Of a DNA stretch of 64,000 nucleotides, positions 26,901 to 38,155 are shown piece by piece. The notes beneath the pieces were generated by a model, which did not search any database, was not told where the DNA came from, and saw only the letters and a list, made by a program, of their open reading frames with translations. The translations under genes were made by a program, and so were the position numbers. Numbering within the stretch: the first letter of the stretch is position 1; each line of letters begins with the position of its first letter. Origin of the DNA: Stenotrophomonas maltophilia (GTDB lineage Bacteria > Pseudomonadota > Gammaproteobacteria > Xanthomonadales > Xanthomonadaceae); NCBI RefSeq assembly GCF_001676385.1, contig NZ_LYVJ01000014.1, positions 51,606-115,605 on the forward strand. Reading direction: 5' to 3'.

Positions 26901-28520
26901 ATGGTGCTGACCAACCTGGCTGACGGACGTGTGGCGCCAGGAAGCCGTGATGCCGTAACCGGCAGTCAGTTGTACGCCGCAGAGCAGAAGATCTCGCAGA
27001 ATCGGAACGATCTGGAGGCGATGCGCAAGGAGCGGGAGAGGGGCGAGCAGACCATGCGTGGATTGGAGGCGAGCGTCATCGATTACGGCGGCGCACGTTT
27101 GACTGGAGTGGCCGAGGCGAAGCTGTCGGCTGACAGCTTGGATGTTGTGCGGGGCAGCCAGCTCTATGAGACCAACAGCCGTGTTTCGGCCATGGAAGGC
27201 ATCAGCCAGTACGTCAGTGTGGGTGCGGCTCCAGGCTATGGTCCTGCTCAGGCTGGACCGGTTGGTCTTGCAATTGGGAACTTCGCTAAGACCGGCAACG
27301 ATGGAGGAACTGCAGTGGGAACCCATGCGAAGGCACTGGGCAGAAATTCCATAGCCCTTGGTCGCGCTTCGGTCGTGCATGAGGATTCCGATAGCGGATT
27401 TGCGCTAGGTACTGGAGCGGAGGTAGGCATTGCCGGAGGTGGTGCACGAGGAGGCATTGCTATCGGTGCTGGAGCAAAAGTGGGTAAAGGAGCGAATGGT
27501 TCACTGGCAATAGGCGAAGGCTCTCAGGCGAATGAGGCCGGAGTGGTTTCATTTGGAAGTGCAACTACTTATCGCCGTCTCATAAACATCGCCAACGGTA
27601 CCGCCAACCACAACGCCGCCACAGTCGGCCAGCTGCGCGGTGCACTCTCCGCCCTCGGCAGCGAAGTCGATGCCAACGGCAACATCGTCGGCCCCAGCTT
27701 CAACGTGCAGGGCCAGTCCCAATCCACCCTCAACGGTGCATTGGAAGCGCTCGACGGCGCAGTCGTCAGCACCACCTCGCGCGTGAACCAGGTCGAGTCC
27801 CAGCTTCGCTCCGTGTTCCAGGAAACCCCCTCGGTGCGTGCAGACGGCACCCACCAGCTCATCCTGGCCGGTGCCAACGGCATGGTCATCTCCAACGTGG
27901 CCAACGGCCTGATCGCGGCCGGCAGCCGCGATGCGGTCAACGGTGGCCAGCTGCATTCGATGCAGCAGCAGATCAACGGCCGCATGGATGGGCTGGAGCA
28001 GCGCATCGACGGTCAGCCGCAGGCCCGCGCCATGGCGGCAGCATCCACGCCTTCGCCGTCCACCGAAGACATCGCGCCGGCACCGGAAACCAGCGGCTCG
28101 CCGCAGATCGCCTCGACCGGTGAAGGTGACAAGCCCACGCCGCAGCCGAAGCCGAAGCAGGACGACACGCCCAAGCCGCAGGTCGACACCGCCGACCTGG
28201 AAAAGATGCTGGCCCGGGCCAACGAGTACACCGATGGTGCGATCAGCACCTTCGAGCGCCGCCTGGACAAGATGGACAAGCGCTTCAACCGCATGGCGGC
28301 AATGAGCAGCGCACAGAGTGCGATGGCGATGAATACCGCCGGCCTGGCCACCTACAACCGCCTGGGTGCGGGCGTGGGTTACAGCGAGGGTGAGTCGGCG
28401 ATGGCGGTGGGCTACCAGCGCGTGCTCAACGAGAAGGGTTCGGCCACCTTCAGCCTCAATGGTGCGTTCACCAACAGCGGTGAGCGCAGCATGGGCGTCG
28501 GCGTGGGCATCGGCTGGTAA
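23934..28520 (+). CDS. Trimeric autotransporter adhesin (YadA-like)
   Basis: Large surface adhesin of type Vc secretion, 1528 residues. The extended signal peptide region (ESPR, MNHIYRRIWSAAKQCWVVGSE) is at 1-21 and the hydrophobic core GGRALLLVAALVGLPAAA at 31-48. A YadA-type head is at about 95-265. Five copies of an 88-residue neck/stalk unit run from about 304 to 750. Head-plus-stalk modules start at about 763 and 1092 and are copies of each other. A Pro/Lys/Gln-rich linker follows, then a coiled coil (LEKMLARANEYTDGAISTFE). The final C-terminal YadA anchor of four strands ends in GVGIGW. The ATG follows AAGGAAAAGAGC. Bases coding for the heads are poorer in G+C than the stalks. Confidence 0.93.
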   Translation: MNHIYRRIWSAAKQCWVVGSELSSLRGKSAGGRALLLVAALVGLPAAAHEHSEEVAEGEREGTDSSQLLMPSPWRFSSFSNQVNAGYTQLALVNDSQYRNATISGDMQMILGSRSSISGWGSVVYGTESSLSGLGSVLVGNSSIARGDRNVVVGYGSEAKSGYATVVGASSIASGIGATALGHDARAYASNSIAVGSGARTVESSAGVSRIAIGGNAFAGTAGYSGAIALGGNARAEYSGVALGHHAMASAHDSVAIGAYSEATEGNSVSVGSSSTKRRVTNVDDARLNASSTDAVTGKQLHATNSNVAAARSVADSAKTNADSALAKANVLSGLMSQTSASGNVRVGASNSGTVLDVRNSASANRRITGVADATLSTSSTDAVSGRQLNATNSNVTAARSVADAAKTNADSALAKANVLSGLMSQTSASGNVRVGASNSGTVLDVRNSASANRKITGVADATLSTTSTDAVSGKKLNSTNSNVTAARSVAESAKSNADSALAKANTLSGLLSETSASGNVRLGASNSGTVLDVRNSASANRRITGVADATLSSTSTDAVTGRQLNTTNSNVSTAMSDASSAKTAANTALAQVGTLNGLLNQVSASGNVRVGEKNSGTVLDVRNSANANRKLTGVADGVVSAGSYEAVNGRQLNATNEKVVAVEGMATSAAADATLAKVDAAKALAQTAALGGLVAQVSASGDVRLGEKNSGTTLNVRNSANANRKISGVADGALSASSAEAVSGRQLYSTNSRVSDLEGVAQFVSIGSAPFSERAEAGVAGVAVGNSAKTGLEGGTAVGTFAEAMGKNSTAIGRGATVSAGSENGFAMGAGAQVGGGASGTSGGVAIGAGARVESGAHGSLALGSSSQANEEGVASFGNTGMQRRLVNIARGTGDHNATTISQLKDSIATLGGGAGMDASGNIIAPTYKVQGGTQGTVEDALMALDGAVITAGRRADKVEGQLGSIFQDSPSTRADGMSQIALNGVNGMVLTNLADGRVAPGSRDAVTGSQLYAAEQKISQNRNDLEAMRKERERGEQTMRGLEASVIDYGGARLTGVAEAKLSADSLDVVRGSQLYETNSRVSAMEGISQYVSVGAAPGYGPAQAGPVGLAIGNFAKTGNDGGTAVGTHAKALGRNSIALGRASVVHEDSDSGFALGTGAEVGIAGGGARGGIAIGAGAKVGKGANGSLAIGEGSQANEAGVVSFGSATTYRRLINIANGTANHNAATVGQLRGALSALGSEVDANGNIVGPSFNVQGQSQSTLNGALEALDGAVVSTTSRVNQVESQLRSVFQETPSVRADGTHQLILAGANGMVISNVANGLIAAGSRDAVNGGQLHSMQQQINGRMDGLEQRIDGQPQARAMAAASTPSPSTEDIAPAPETSGSPQIASTGEGDKPTPQPKPKQDDTPKPQVDTADLEKMLARANEYTDGAISTFERRLDKMDKRFNRMAAMSSAQSAMAMNTAGLATYNRLGAGVGYSEGESAMAVGYQRVLNEKGSATFSLNGAFTNSGERSMGVGVGIGW
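24843..26183 (+). repeat. Tandem 264-bp repeats inside the trimeric autotransporter gene
   Basis: The word ACCAA(T/C)AGCAATGT recurs at 24843, 25107, 25371 and 25635 and, diverged, at 25899: exactly 264 bp (88 codons) each time. A fifth unit of 285 bp runs to 26184. Units 1-3 are nearly identical at DNA level over long stretches, so unit number could change by slippage or recombination without a frameshift. Confidence 0.85.
26223..28000 (+). repeat. Duplicated head-stalk module of 987 bp in the adhesin gene
   Basis: Protein segments FVSIGSAP (codon at 26223) and YVSVGAAP (27210) begin two aligned modules 987 bp apart. Each runs from a YadA-like head (GGTAVGT, NS.A.GR, GF.(M/L)G.GA.VG) through (L/V)(V/I)NIA.GT..HNA(T/A)T to SRDAV.G.QL. 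They are diverged at DNA level, so the duplication is older than the 264-bp repeats. Confidence 0.7.
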
Positions 28521-28589
28521 GCGATGGAGCCCCGGCGTGACGCGCGTAATCCGCCCCGCCGCGCCGGGGTCCTTGCCGAGGAAATGGCC

Positions 28590-29333
28590 ATGTACAACCG
28601 TGTAAGAGGGCTCATGAGCTACCGCAGCTTCTACGTATGGCGCGCGAGGTGCCGATACTTTGCGCGCTACCTCGACGGCTGGCGCCTGGTGACGCTGCTC
28701 TGCTTCTTCGGTGTGCTGGCCCTGCTCTGGTACCACTGGCGCGTGGCGAACCTGCCGCCCCCGCGTGTGCATCCGGAGGCGGCGGCATTGCGCGTGGAAG
28801 GCATCACCAAGGAGGCCATCCATCGCATCGTGCTGGTGCGTCATGGTGGAGAGACACCGGGGCAGGAATTCACCACGCCCGAGGCGGTGCGGGCCAGCAC
28901 GCTGCGCACGATGCAGGTACGGGCAGTGCTGGACAGTGAAATGGCGTGGCGGTTGAAGGCCCGCATGCTGGCGGACATCGGCGACTACATTCATGCGACC
29001 GGCGGCTGCGTCCCCTACGATTGCCGGCGGGTGCGCGATCGCCTTGAATTCGTGCGCCGGGCGGGCGTGGAGAACGCCGAGATCAATGCGGGACTGGCGC
29101 CGCTCCTGGACATCCCCCTGGACCGGATGCCGTGCCTTGACGTCGGCGAGCGCAGGCGGGTGAAGAGCGGCTGGTCGGATACGTTCAACGACATCTACTA
29201 CCAGGCCTGGCTGTTGCGCGATCTTCAGACCATGCACGCACAGATGATGCTGGAGTATCCGAAGCGTGCACCGGCGCCGTGGCTGCCCCGGTTGTTCAGC
29301 GATCCGATCCCGGACCCGCGCATCATCTGGTAG
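28590..29333 (+). CDS. Unrecognised inner membrane protein downstream of the adhesin gene
   Basis: I do not recognise this family. The 247-residue product (start at MYNRVRGLMSYRS, preceded by GAGGAA at 6 bp) has a short basic N-terminus and one hydrophobic helix at about residues 34-52 (LVTLLCFFGVLALLWYHW). A soluble C-terminal part of about 190 residues follows, with a CVPYDC cysteine pair and an unusual end, PDPRIIW. It looks like a single-pass protein facing the periplasm. An ATG at 28524, 4 bp after the adhesin stop, is also in frame but has no Shine-Dalgarno. Position suggests co-transcription with the trimeric autotransporter, so a helper role is possible but not shown. Confidence 0.6.
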   Translation: MYNRVRGLMSYRSFYVWRARCRYFARYLDGWRLVTLLCFFGVLALLWYHWRVANLPPPRVHPEAAALRVEGITKEAIHRIVLVRHGGETPGQEFTTPEAVRASTLRTMQVRAVLDSEMAWRLKARMLADIGDYIHATGGCVPYDCRRVRDRLEFVRRAGVENAEINAGLAPLLDIPLDRMPCLDVGERRRVKSGWSDTFNDIYYQAWLLRDLQTMHAQMMLEYPKRAPAPWLPRLFSDPIPDPRIIW

Positions 29334-29358
29334 CACCGGCGGGCGCGGGGCCGGCGCT
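29333..29358. repeat. GTAG-type imperfect palindrome between convergent genes
   Basis: GCACCGGC and GCCGGCGC, then TAC (GTAGCGCCGGC on the minus strand), form an imperfect hairpin between two convergent genes. It may serve as a bidirectional terminator although it lacks T-runs. Confidence 0.5.
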
Positions 29359-29362
29359 ACCG

Positions 29363-30007
29363 TTACCCGCCGAGGTACGCGGTGATCTCCGCCTCGGCCA
29401 GCAGCTGCCGCAACTGCGCGATGGACGCCCGCCGCATCGGCTTTTCATCCACCGGCGACAGAGGGGCCTGGCGCAGAGCGTCATAGGGCAGCACTGCCAG
29501 GTCGAAGGTCAGTTCCTCGGCACTGAACAGCCACACCGGTACGTCCAGGCTGCGCTCGCGGTCCATGCGCAGCCGCCGCGTCCGTGACTCAGCGGGGATG
29601 CCGTGCTCGTCCAGGAAACGGTGCACGGCCTCCGGGTCATCGCTGTGCACGTGCAGCTGCACCGGGCTGTTGGCATCGGCGGTACCGTCCAGTACCGGGC
29701 CGGCCAGGCGCGGCGAGAAGGCATGCAGGAATTCCAGCGCTCGCATCGCTGCTTCGCGGCGGCGCTGCAGTTCATTGCCATGCTGCGGGCCGGAGAACAG
29801 CCGCTGGTATTCGCGCAGGGCGTCTTCGATCTCGGTGTTGCGGGGCAGGGAGGCATCGTCGTGGATGCCGAGCCGGCTGGCGGCCTTCAACTTGGCCTGG
29901 TGATAGTCGCGGATGCCGCCTTCGGCCATCAGGCGGGCGGCTTCGTGGGCGAGGCGATGGCGCCGCTCGCGGGTCTGGCTGGCAGCATGCTGACGGGCGC
30001 GATGCAT
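29363..30007 (-). CDS. Conserved-looking hypothetical protein
   Basis: I do not recognise this family. The 214-residue product is soluble and highly charged, with no signal peptide or membrane helix. The N-terminus is very basic and helical (RARQHAASQTRERRHRLAHEAARL). A central segment LQLHVHSDDPEAVHRFLDEHGIP-like region and a C-terminal helix ASIAQLRQLLAEAEI follow. Base composition and codon use match the chromosome. It is convergent with the membrane protein gene and separated from mrcA by 208 bp of repeats. Confidence 0.6.
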   Translation of the reverse strand: MHRARQHAASQTRERRHRLAHEAARLMAEGGIRDYHQAKLKAASRLGIHDDASLPRNTEIEDALREYQRLFSGPQHGNELQRRREAAMRALEFLHAFSPRLAGPVLDGTADANSPVQLHVHSDDPEAVHRFLDEHGIPAESRTRRLRMDRERSLDVPVWLFSAEELTFDLAVLPYDALRQAPLSPVDEKPMRRASIAQLRQLLAEAEITAYLGG

Positions 30008-30103
30008 GCGATGACTCCTGTTGCGACCTGGCTACAGACTAGCGCAAGGATGTGACATCCGCGTGGGTATCGCGGAGGCGAGCAAGCGGATGCCGTTGAT
30101 CGT

Positions 30104-30169
30104 GTAGAGCCGAGCCCATGCTCGGCTGCTCTACCGCACGCCCTGAGCCGAGCATGGGCTCGGCTCTAC
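30104..30169. repeat. Inverted SMAG dimer
   Basis: Forward GTAG-AGCCGAGC-CCAT-GCTCGGCT (30104-30127) and reverse AGCCGAGC-ATGG-GCTCGGCT-CTAC (30146-30169), 18 bp apart, in the gap after mrcA. Confidence 0.8.
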
Positions 30170-30178
30170 GGCCGCATC

Positions 30179-30202
30179 GGTGCCAACCCACGGTTGGCAC
30201 CC
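30179..30202. repeat. GGTGCCAACC palindrome after mrcA
   Basis: GGTGCCAACC / GGTTGGCACC with loop CAC, followed by CACC. It is related in form and flank to the palindrome at 3499-3517 and ends 14 bp from the mrcA stop codon, so it may also end mrcA transcription. Confidence 0.55.
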
Positions 30203-30215
30203 ACCTGACCCTTCC

Positions 30216-33916
<3,701 letters not shown>

Positions 33917-33917
<1 letters not shown>

Positions 33918-34786
33918 TGGCACGCATCAATCTATTGCCCTGGCGCGCCGAGCGGCGCAAGCAACGCCAGCGCGAGTTCTACGCAATGCTGGGCATGGCT
34001 GCTCTCGGTGGACTGCTGCTGTCACTGCTGATCTGGTTCTACTACGACCGCCAGGTGAGCGGCCAGATGGATCGCAATGCCTACCTGGAAGCCGAGATCG
34101 CCAAGGTCAAGGAGCAGAACAAGGAGATCGACCGACTCGACGCGCAGAAGGAGCGCCTGCTGGCGCGCAAGCGGGTGATCGAGGAACTGCAGGCCAAGCG
34201 CTCGCAGATGGTCCATCTGTTCGACGCGCTGGTCCGTACCATTCCCGATGGCGTGGTGCTGACCGCACTGAAGCAGGAAGGCGACGTGCTGACCCTTGAG
34301 GGCCGCACCCAGTCCAATGCGCGGGTCTCGGCCTATATGCGCAATCTGGAGACCTCCGGCTGGATGACCAATCCGGAACTGTCGATCATCGAAGCGCGTG
34401 ATCCGGAGAAGGACAAGGACGGCAAGGCGGGACCGGTCGCTGACATCAAGGCCCTGCCGTACGTGTTCATGGTCAAGGTGAAGCTGCCGGCGCAGAGTGA
34501 GGAGGTCGCGGCGACGCCGGGCCTGAACGCCGATGGCACGGTGGCAACGGCAGCGGCGCCTGCGGTGGCACCGCTGGCTGCGGCCCCGGATGCGGCGGCC
34601 CCGGCAGCAGGCCAGGCGTCCGCGCCGGCGGCTCCCGCCGCTGCGCCGGCCAGTGCACCTGCCGCGCCGGCCAAGCCGAACCCGCCGGCCGCGCCGGCTG
34701 CCCCGCCGGCTGCGAAGCCTGAAGGCAGCCGCCTGGCGCAGCCGCCACAGGCCTCCAATGCCCCGCTGCAAGGGGACCGCGCATGA
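33917..34786 (+). CDS. pilN: Type IV pilus assembly protein PilN with a long Ala/Pro-rich tail
   Basis: Bitopic inner membrane protein of the PilMNOP alignment complex. The cytoplasmic PilM-binding motif ARINLLPWRAERRK is at residues 2-15. One membrane helix follows at about 25-42, then a periplasmic coiled coil and a ferredoxin-like domain. At 289 residues it is about 90-100 longer than usual. The extra part, from about residue 193, is a low-complexity Ala/Pro-rich stretch (APAAPAAAPASAPAAPAKP and similar) that could reach through peptidoglycan or bind PilO/PilP. The stop overlaps pilO as ATGA. Confidence 0.94.
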
Positions 34787-35439
34787 GCCAGAAGATCGAT
34801 CTGAAGAACCTGGATTTCAACGACATCGGCAACTGGCCGCAGAAGGCCAAGATCGTCTTCTGCACGTTGCTGGCACTGGTGATCATGTTCGTGGCGTGGA
34901 TGCTGCTGATCAGCGGCAAGCGCGAGGAACTGGCCGGGCTGGAATCGAAGGAAACCGAGCTGCGCGCCGAGTTCACCAAGCAGCAGGAACGCGCAGTGAA
35001 CCTGGCGCCGCTGAAACAGCAGCTGGCGCAGATGGAACAGGTCCTGCAGCAGATGCTGCGGCAGTTGCCAAGCAAGACCGAAATGCCCGACCTGATCATC
35101 GACATCTCGCAGACCGCGCTGTCCAGCGGGCTGGCCAACGAGCTGTTCGAGCCGGAGCAGGAGCAGGTCAAGGAGTTCTACGCCGAGAAGCCGATCAAGC
35201 TGCGCATGGTGGGCAGTTACCACCAGTTCGGCGCGTTCGTGAGTGGCGTGGCGTCGCTGCCGCGCGTGGTCATCCTGACCATGCATGACATCAACCTCAA
35301 GCCCAAGGACAAGGCCAGCGGCAACATCCGCAGCGGGGCACTGGAACTGTCCGGCACGGTCAAGACCTACCGCTACCTGGACGAGACCGAGGTGCAGGCG
35401 CAGCAGGCTGCTGACGCGGGCAAGGAGGGCAAGAAGTGA
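34783..35439 (+). CDS. pilO: Type IV pilus assembly protein PilO
   Basis: Inner membrane partner of PilN. The 218-residue product has a short cytoplasmic N-terminus (KIDLKNLDFNDIGNWP), one membrane helix at about 24-41 (IVFCTLLALVIMFVAWML), a periplasmic coiled coil (ELAGLESKETELRAEFTKQ) and a ferredoxin-like C-terminal domain with LRMVGSYHQFGAFVSGVASL. It is translationally coupled to pilN, and its stop overlaps the pilP start by one base. Confidence 0.95.
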   Translation: MSQKIDLKNLDFNDIGNWPQKAKIVFCTLLALVIMFVAWMLLISGKREELAGLESKETELRAEFTKQQERAVNLAPLKQQLAQMEQVLQQMLRQLPSKTEMPDLIIDISQTALSSGLANELFEPEQEQVKEFYAEKPIKLRMVGSYHQFGAFVSGVASLPRVVILTMHDINLKPKDKASGNIRSGALELSGTVKTYRYLDETEVQAQQAADAGKEGKK

Positions 35440-35972
35440 TGCGCGCGCAGAATGCACGTGGTGCGATGGTGCTGTCGGTCCTGCTGCTGGCCGGTTGCGG
35501 CCGCGGCGTGACCAGCACGCCGGGTGATGCACCGAACCTGGAGAAGTGGGTGGAGGGTGAGCGGGCGCGACCGGCGCAGCCGCTGGAACCGCTGCCGGTA
35601 ATGCAGCAGTTCGAAACCTTCGAATACTCCGCGCAGGGCATGCGCGACCCGTTCACCGATGCCTGGACCAATCCGCAGCAGGGGAATGGCGGATTGCGGC
35701 CGGATCCGAACCGGCGCAAGGAGCCGCTGGAAGGCTTCCCGCTGGATGCGCTGGACATGGTCGGTACCATCGGCACCGGCTCGGGTACCGTGGCGCTGGT
35801 GATGGGGCCGGACAAGGTGACGTACCGGGTGCGCCCGGGCGGCTACCTTGGCCAGAGCGACGGGCGGGTCACCGCGGTCTTCGAAGACCGCGTGGAACTG
35901 ATCGAACTGGTGCCGGATGGCGCGGGCGGCTGGCTGGAACGGCCGGCAACGCTCTCGCTTGAAGATCAATGA
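35439..35972 (+). CDS. pilP: Type IV pilus lipoprotein PilP
   Basis: Inner membrane lipoprotein that connects PilN/PilO to the secretin PilQ. The 177-residue precursor has a lipobox LLLAGC with the acylated Cys at about residue 21. An unstructured linker follows, then the beta-sandwich HR domain with DPFTDAW, LEGFPLDALDMVGTI and YRVRPGGYLGQSDGRVTAV. I chose the ATG at 35439, which overlaps the pilO stop; a GTG one codon earlier is in frame. Confidence 0.95.
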   Translation: MRAQNARGAMVLSVLLLAGCGRGVTSTPGDAPNLEKWVEGERARPAQPLEPLPVMQQFETFEYSAQGMRDPFTDAWTNPQQGNGGLRPDPNRRKEPLEGFPLDALDMVGTIGTGSGTVALVMGPDKVTYRVRPGGYLGQSDGRVTAVFEDRVELIELVPDGAGGWLERPATLSLEDQ

Positions 35973-35993
35973 TCGTTTACTGGGGATAGCACG

Positions 35994-37961
35994 ATGACCT
36001 TTCACCAAGCCAAGGGGCTGCGTCCCATCCGGCGCTCTACCTTGAACCGTGTCAGCGCGTTGGGAGTCGCGCTGATGCTGGCCTGCGCTCCGGCGCTGGC
36101 TGCCGCACCGGCGGAAAAGCCGGTGGGCGCGACCGTGGCACCGGCCACTGCACCGGCTGGCCTGTCGGTGTCGAAGATCGATTTCAAGCGTGGCGATGAC
36201 GGCGCCGGCCGCCTGATCGTCCAGTTCGACGGGCAGGGCGCGGTTCCGGACCTGCGCACGCAGGGCAACAGCGTCGTGGTCGACGTCGGCAATGCCCGGC
36301 TGCCGGCCAATCTGCAGAAGCCACTGAACGTCACCGACTTCGCAACGCCGGTGCAGCGCATCGACGCCAAGCCGTCCGGTGCCGGCACCCAACTCGTGCT
36401 GAGTACCGGTGGGGCCGTGGAATCGCTGGCGTACCAGAGCGGCAACGAGTACGTGGTCGAGATCAGTCCGCGGCAGGCACCGGCGGCTGTCGGCGCGGTC
36501 ACCGCAGGCAGCGTCACCCAAGCGGCCAGGGCGCTGCCGCAGCGGGGCTTCACCGGCAAGCCGGTGACCTTCAACTTCCAGGACGTGCCGGTGCGCACCG
36601 TGCTGCAGTTGATCGCGGAGGAATCCAACCTGAATGTCGTGGCGTCCGACTCGGTGCAGGGCAATGTGACGCTGCGCCTGGTCAACGTGCCGTGGGACCA
36701 GGCACTGGACATCGTCCTGCGTGCCAAGGGCCTGGACAAGCGCCGCGACGGCAGCGTGATCTGGGTGGCTCCGCAGGCCGAACTGGCCAAGTTCGAGCAG
36801 GAGAAGGAAGACGCGCGTATCGCCATCGAGAACCGCGAAGACCTGGTTACCGATTACGTCCAGATCAACTACCACAGCGCCACCCAGATCTTCAAGGCGC
36901 TGACCGAAGCCAAGGGCATCGGCGGCAGTGGCAGCGGCGGCAGCGGTGGCGGTGGCTCGACGTCGCAGGAAGACAGTGGCTTCCTGTCCTCGCGTGGCCG
37001 CATCGTGGCGGACGAGCGCACCAATACGCTGATGATCAGCGATATTCCGAAGAAGATCGCGCGCATGCGTGAGCTGATCGGCGTGATCGACCGCCCGGTC
37101 GACCAGGTGCTGATCGAAAGCCGCATCGTCATCGCCACCGATACCTTCGCCCGCGAGCTCGGTGCGAAGTTCGGCGTCAGCGGCAGCCGCGACAATGTGT
37201 ACTTCAGTGGCAATCTCGAATCCAACCGCCTGACCCGGGAATCGCAGGTCAAGGCCGCGCAGGACAACGCCAAGGCCGAACGTGACTGGATCGCAGGTGG
37301 CCGCGTCGGCCCGCCGCCCGTACCGGTGGGCTCGACCATCACGCGTGGTTTGAACTGGAGCCTGCCGGTTGCCGCGGCCAGCAACCCGGGTTCGCTGGCG
37401 CTGTCCATCCTCAATGCCGGCTACCTGCTGGACGTGGAACTGTCGGCCATGCAGGAAGAGTCCCGGGGCGAAGTGATCTCCAACCCGCGCGTGGTCACGA
37501 CCAACCAGCGCGAGGCGCTGATCAAGCAGGGCAAGGAAATCGGCTACGTCACCATCAGCGGTGGCGGTGCCGGCGGCGCCGCCACGCCGAACGTGCAGTT
37601 CAAGGAAGTGGTGCTGGAGCTGAAGGTCACCCCCACCATCACCAACGACAACCGCGTGTTCCTCAACATGCAGGTGAAGAAGGACGAGGTCGACCAGCTG
37701 ATCCAGCTGGAAGGCTATGGCACGGTGCCGTCGATCAACCGTCGCGAGGTCAATACCGCGGTGCTGGTCGAAGACGGCCAGACCGTCGTCATCGGTGGCG
37801 TCTACGAATTCACCGATCGCAGCAGCATCAGCAAGGTTCCGTTCCTGGGCGACGTGCCGTTCCTGGGCAACCTGTTCAAGAAGCGCGGCCGCAGCAAGGA
37901 CAAGGCCGAATTGCTGGTGTTCGTCACTCCGAAGGTGCTGCGCGTAGCCAAGCAGAATTGA
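35994..37961 (+). CDS. pilQ: Type IV pilus secretin PilQ
   Basis: Outer membrane secretin pore for the pilus. In the 655-residue precursor the signal peptide runs to about residue 36 (ALAAAPA). One AMIN peptidoglycan-binding domain follows (SKIDFKRGDDGAGRLIVQF onward), then an STN/N0 domain (VTFNFQDVPVRTVLQLIAEESNLNVV). An N1/secretin_N domain with a Gly/Ser-rich loop comes next, and then the secretin barrel with VISNPRVVTTNQREALIKQG and VNTAVLVEDGQTVVIGGVYEF. Only one AMIN copy is evident. Last gene of pilMNOPQ, with a terminator behind it. Confidence 0.95.
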   Translation: MTFHQAKGLRPIRRSTLNRVSALGVALMLACAPALAAAPAEKPVGATVAPATAPAGLSVSKIDFKRGDDGAGRLIVQFDGQGAVPDLRTQGNSVVVDVGNARLPANLQKPLNVTDFATPVQRIDAKPSGAGTQLVLSTGGAVESLAYQSGNEYVVEISPRQAPAAVGAVTAGSVTQAARALPQRGFTGKPVTFNFQDVPVRTVLQLIAEESNLNVVASDSVQGNVTLRLVNVPWDQALDIVLRAKGLDKRRDGSVIWVAPQAELAKFEQEKEDARIAIENREDLVTDYVQINYHSATQIFKALTEAKGIGGSGSGGSGGGGSTSQEDSGFLSSRGRIVADERTNTLMISDIPKKIARMRELIGVIDRPVDQVLIESRIVIATDTFARELGAKFGVSGSRDNVYFSGNLESNRLTRESQVKAAQDNAKAERDWIAGGRVGPPPVPVGSTITRGLNWSLPVAAASNPGSLALSILNAGYLLDVELSAMQEESRGEVISNPRVVTTNQREALIKQGKEIGYVTISGGGAGGAATPNVQFKEVVLELKVTPTITNDNRVFLNMQVKKDEVDQLIQLEGYGTVPSINRREVNTAVLVEDGQTVVIGGVYEFTDRSSISKVPFLGDVPFLGNLFKKRGRSKDKAELLVFVTPKVLRVAKQN

Positions 37962-37984
37962 TCCAGCGCCCGAAATAGACGGAG

Positions 37985-38013
37985 AGGGCCGCCCTGTGCG
38001 GCCCTTCTTCGTT
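37985..38013 (+). terminator. Intrinsic terminator of pilMNOPQ
   Basis: Stem AGGGCCGC / GCGGCCCT with loop CCTGT, then TCTTCGTTT, 23 bp after the pilQ stop. Confidence 0.75.
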
Positions 38014-38155
38014 TGGAACCTGTGTCCAACCTGCACGGATGTGGCCGTGGACCCACGCCGTGCGTGATGCCGTTCAGGCGATCTTGATGCCAATCGCAGG
38101 GCACCCTGCGATGATGTCGGGAACCCGTGCCGTCCTGTGCCGGTCAAAGGCCCCC

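Noticed and set aside
38039..38155. Longer N-terminus for the MoxR protein
   Set aside because: The extension falls in the terminator region after pilQ and has no family similarity.
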